From Curvibacter microcysteis (GTDB taxonomy: Bacteria; Pseudomonadota; Gammaproteobacteria; Burkholderiales; Burkholderiaceae_C): a stretch of DNA of 64,000 bases. Shown here piece after piece: positions 61,449 through 64,000 of the stretch. Location of the stretch: NCBI RefSeq assembly GCF_028649435.1, contig NZ_JAQSIN010000002.1. One strand, 5' to 3'. The notes below the pieces were generated by a model, which saw only the letters and a list, made by a program, of their open reading frames with translations, was not told the DNA's origin and made no database searches. Position numbers and translations under genes: made by a program. Within the stretch, counting starts at the first letter, position 1. Every line of letters begins with the position of its first letter.

Positions 61449-62774
61449 TCAGCGGCCAGCCTGCATGACCATCCAGCCCCGCGTCCAACTGGGCTCCTGG
61501 CCTTGCACGCGCCCTTGGGCTTTCAGCTGGTCCTCCCGCAAGCCCAAGGCGCGGGGGCTGTACAGCAGGCTCCAGACGAAGCTGCCATTCGCACAAGCGT
61601 TTTGGCTGAAGCTGTTGAGGTGGTGGTGGTACTGGGCCAGCACCTGGGGCCAGCCGGCAGGGCCGCCGCAGCGCTGGTCCAGCGCGGTCTGCAGGGTCGT
61701 GGCGGGCTGTGCTGCCGTCAGGGCCCCCCAGTCCTTGAAGGCGTAGTACACCGAAGACAGGCCCACAAAGCGGGTCTGGGCAAAGCCCGGCTGGGCCAGC
61801 AGCTGCTGCACAGGGTAGGCGTTGGGCGCATCTGCACTGGTCTGTTGCACCACCTCTTCATACACCGAGCGGCACGCCGCGCTGTAGCGGCCACCGGCCG
61901 CCAGCACGCTCCAACCGGGCAGGTCGGCCGAATAGCGCGCGGGGGTCGACTCGGGGTTGCGGGGGTAGCAAACATTGGCTTCGGTGCCGCCCGAGGCCGG
62001 GTGCTGCAGCATGGCCAGGCGAGCCTGGTTCTGGCCCAGGCCCAGGTAAGAGACCGCCAGCACCGGATAGCGCGCACCGTTGATGTCCAGCACGCGGACC
62101 TGGGGGCTCGGTTCGGTCGGCGCTTGGGGCAGTGCAAACGCCACTTGGGCCGAGGCGCCGCCGATTTCGACCACCCCTTCGGTGGCTTCACGGCGGTGGA
62201 AGCGGCCTTGCAGGTAGTTCACATCGACCCAGGCGTACAGGCCTTCGTCTTGGCCGCTCAGGGTTCGCACCTCACCCAGCGTGAAGCCCTGGGCCTGGAT
62301 GGCCTGGCGCACGCTCGCGTAAATGGAGTCGGCCGTGGCGGGGGGCACCAGGCGCATGCCAGCCGTGGCCAGCAACTCGACGGGCACTTGTTCGGGCGCC
62401 ATGCCTTGGGCTTGCAAGTGGTTTTGCAGTCGCTTCAGCAGGCTTTGCACGCCCTCTGGGCCCGCCTGGCTGGGCTCGCTGCCCGGGCCGTGGCGGCCGT
62501 CGTACCAAGACAAGGGGTGGGGCGCCTGGGCGTTGCTGAACAGCTCGCGCACCGTGACAAAGCGCCCGTCAGGCTGGCTTTGGTAGAGGTGCAGGCGTGA
62601 ACCGCTGCTGCCAGCGTCGATGACGGCGCGGTAGCGCGGCGGCGCGCTCTGGGCAGGGCCGGTGGCCGGCGTGCTGCAACCCAGCAGGGCCGTGGTTAAC
62701 AGCCCCAGCAGCGCGGTGGGGAGACCCGGCCAGGCGAGCCGGTTCAAGAAAGGGTTGGACTTGGCGGACGGCAT
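61449..62774 (-). CDS. GDA1/CD39-family NTPDase (apyrase) lipoprotein
   Basis: A 441-residue lipoprotein (lipobox ALLGC, Cys33) carrying all main apyrase conserved regions: ACR1 DAGSSGSRL (about 53-61), ACR2 ATAGMRL, ACR3 GQDEGLYAWVDVNYL and ACR4 EIGGASAQVAF. Several cysteines in the C-terminal half could form disulphides. The family hydrolyses NTP and NDP to NMP outside the cytoplasm and is common in eukaryotes but sparse in bacteria (Legionella is the known case). It probably recovers nucleotides in the periplasm. The ATG at 62774 is chosen for the signal peptide. Confidence 0.88.
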   Translation of the reverse strand: MPSAKSNPFLNRLAWPGLPTALLGLLTTALLGCSTPATGPAQSAPPRYRAVIDAGSSGSRLHLYQSQPDGRFVTVRELFSNAQAPHPLSWYDGRHGPGSEPSQAGPEGVQSLLKRLQNHLQAQGMAPEQVPVELLATAGMRLVPPATADSIYASVRQAIQAQGFTLGEVRTLSGQDEGLYAWVDVNYLQGRFHRREATEGVVEIGGASAQVAFALPQAPTEPSPQVRVLDINGARYPVLAVSYLGLGQNQARLAMLQHPASGGTEANVCYPRNPESTPARYSADLPGWSVLAAGGRYSAACRSVYEEVVQQTSADAPNAYPVQQLLAQPGFAQTRFVGLSSVYYAFKDWGALTAAQPATTLQTALDQRCGGPAGWPQVLAQYHHHLNSFSQNACANGSFVWSLLYSPRALGLREDQLKAQGRVQGQEPSWTRGWMVMQAGR

Positions 62775-62830
62775 GGAGCGTGATTGTCGCCGAGCCCAGA
62801 CGCACATGCTGGCAGCCCCGGTACCGGGCC

Positions 62831-64000
62831 TCAGGCCGCCGCGGTCATGGCCTCGATCTGTTCCGTCAGTTCCAGCCAGCGTTCTTCGAGTTGCTCGATG
62901 CCATCCGTGGCTGCTTTCAGTTGCCGCCCACATTCAGCGATTTCAGCCGGCGGCAGCGGGGTGCTGAGGCGGGCCTCCAGGTCGGCCTTTTGCTGGCTCA
63001 GGCTGCCCATGCGTTGGTCGATTTGCTCGAGTTCGCGCTTGAGTGGGCGGGTCTTCTCCGCGAGTTGCTGGCGTGCCTGGGCGTCGAGCTTGCGCTGATC
63101 GCGTTGGGCCACGGCCGGCTTGGCGGCCTCTGGGGCGGGGGCCGGGCTGGGTGCCGCCACGGCGGCCACCGGGGCCGCCACCACCGGGGCCGCAACTGGC
63201 GTCGGTGCGGCAGCGGCTTCGGCCTCCAGGCTGCGCTGGGTGTCGCGGGCCAGTTCGCGCAGGCGCTTGGATTCGTCGAGCAGGTAGCGCTGGTAGTCAT
63301 CCAGGTCGCCATCGAAGGGGCCGACGATGCCGCGGCCCACCAGCCAGAACTCGTCACAGACCGAGCGCAGCAGGGCCCGGTCGTGGCTGACCAGCATGAC
63401 GGTGCCTTCGAATTCGTTGAGCGCCATGGCCAGGGCCTCGCGGGTGGCCAAGTCCAAGTGGTTGGTGGGCTCGTCCAGCAGCAACAGGTTGGGGCGTTGC
63501 CACACGATCATGGCCAGCACCAGGCGGGCTTTTTCGCCACCGCTCATGGTGCCCACGGCCTGCTTGACCATGTCGCCACTGAAGTTGAAGGAGCCCAGGT
63601 AGCTGCGCAGGTCTTGCTCGCGTGAGGGTTCGCGCGAGTTGGCGCCCATGTCGCGGGCCAGGCGGATCATGTGCTCCAGCGGGTTCTCACCGGTGCGCAG
63701 CACGTCCAGCTCTTGCTGGGCAAAGTAACCAATGCTCAGGCCCTTGCCCTCGGTCACGCTGCCGGCCAAGGCCTTCATGTCGCGCGCAATGGTCTTGACC
63801 AGGGTCGACTTGCCCTGGCCGTTGGCGCCCAGGATGCCGATGCGCTGGCCCGCCAACACCGAGCGGTTGACGCCGCGCAGGATGATCTTCTGGCCTTCGT
63901 CGGTCTCGTAGCCGAAGGCCGCATCGCTGATGGCCAGCATGGGGTTGGGCAGGTTGGTCGGCTCTTTGAACTCGAAGGTGAATTCGGCGTTGGCCAGGAT
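62831..64000 (-). CDS. ABC-F ATPase, YheS-like, 5' part beyond window
   Basis: The last 389 residues of an ABC-F protein, which acts on ribosomes rather than in transport. The visible part starts with ILANAEFTFEFKEPTNLPNP, the end of the linker before the second ATPase domain in YheS-type proteins. Then come Walker A GANGQGKST, signature MSGGEKARL and Walker B LLLLDEPTNHLD. A long Ala/Pro-rich linker (about 250 bases' worth near 63115-63240) and a C-terminal coiled coil (QLEERWLELTEQIEAM) follow. An in-frame ATG at 63940 is not the real start, since coding continues to the window edge. Confidence 0.88.
   Translation of the reverse strand: MLANAEFTFEFKEPTNLPNPMLAISDAAFGYETDEGQKIILRGVNRSVLAGQRIGILGANGQGKSTLVKTIARDMKALAGSVTEGKGLSIGYFAQQELDVLRTGENPLEHMIRLARDMGANSREPSREQDLRSYLGSFNFSGDMVKQAVGTMSGGEKARLVLAMIVWQRPNLLLLDEPTNHLDLATREALAMALNEFEGTVMLVSHDRALLRSVCDEFWLVGRGIVGPFDGDLDDYQRYLLDESKRLRELARDTQRSLEAEAAAAPTPVAAPVVAAPVAAVAAPSPAPAPEAAKPAVAQRDQRKLDAQARQQLAEKTRPLKRELEQIDQRMGSLSQQKADLEARLSTPLPPAEIAECGRQLKAATDGIEQLEERWLELTEQIEAMTAAA

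Noticed and set aside
63940..64000. The ATG at 63940 as start of the ABC-F gene
   Set aside because: The reading frame continues without stop to the window edge with a YheS-like linker sequence, so the gene is truncated by the window.

Overview
This is a GC-rich bacterial chromosome segment that looks like a betaproteobacterium of the order Burkholderiales, most likely Comamonadaceae. The evidence is protein-level resemblance, the gene order rimP-nusA-infB-rbfA-truB, smpB opposite ratA-rnfH, guaB-guaA, a cyoABCD-SURF1-RegB/RegA cluster, and promoters of the TACAAT type with weak -35 boxes. This is recognition by eye; no database search was run. Coding density is high, and almost all of the window is ordinary core genome.

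Layout. 1-8190: end of maf, RNase G (rng), a hexose-phosphate mutarotase, msbA (reverse), then tolB-pal-cpoB-tcdA and tRNA-Lys. 8230-12333: an acyltransferase, a diheme and a triheme cytochrome c, and a small thioredoxin-like protein. 12338-20863: the translation/transcription operon rimP-nusA-infB-rbfA-truB-typA, with a promoter followed almost at once by an intrinsic terminator in its leader. 20911-22276: a decayed transposon-like insertion with about 150-bp IS21-type inverted ends, no transposase, and one AT-richer membrane protein gene. 22328-29973 (reverse): a glutathione transferase, then bo3 quinol oxidase genes cyoABCD with a SURF1 gene and the redox two-component pair RegB/RegA. 30141-33597: an MFS transporter, an EamA transporter and an enoyl-CoA hydratase/HIBCH-family enzyme.

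33691-48050 is the regulatory heart of the window. It holds three modules, each made of exported protein(s), an ECF sigma factor and a membrane anti-sigma factor, separated by smpB, ratA-rnfH, guaB-guaA and a chemoreceptor. One module has a GGAATA-N16-CGTTTA promoter. The other two are SigK/RskA-like and share a TG(C/A)ATCC-N16/17-(C/G)GTA promoter motif, which also precedes a separate cytochrome c gene. I infer that these sigma factors drive a periplasmic set consisting of a DUF3455 protein, a Tat-exported ferritin-like protein and two paralogous cytochromes c.

48171-64000: tRNA-Ser, an alpha-carbonic anhydrase, a second chemoreceptor, an Orn/Lys/Arg decarboxylase, a secreted ATP-dependent DNA ligase (LigE type), fabI, a yejABEF-type peptide importer, an unusual NTPDase/apyrase lipoprotein, and the 3' part of an ABC-F ATPase gene (yheS type) cut by the window edge. 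No CRISPR array, prophage, rRNA or intact transposase was seen.
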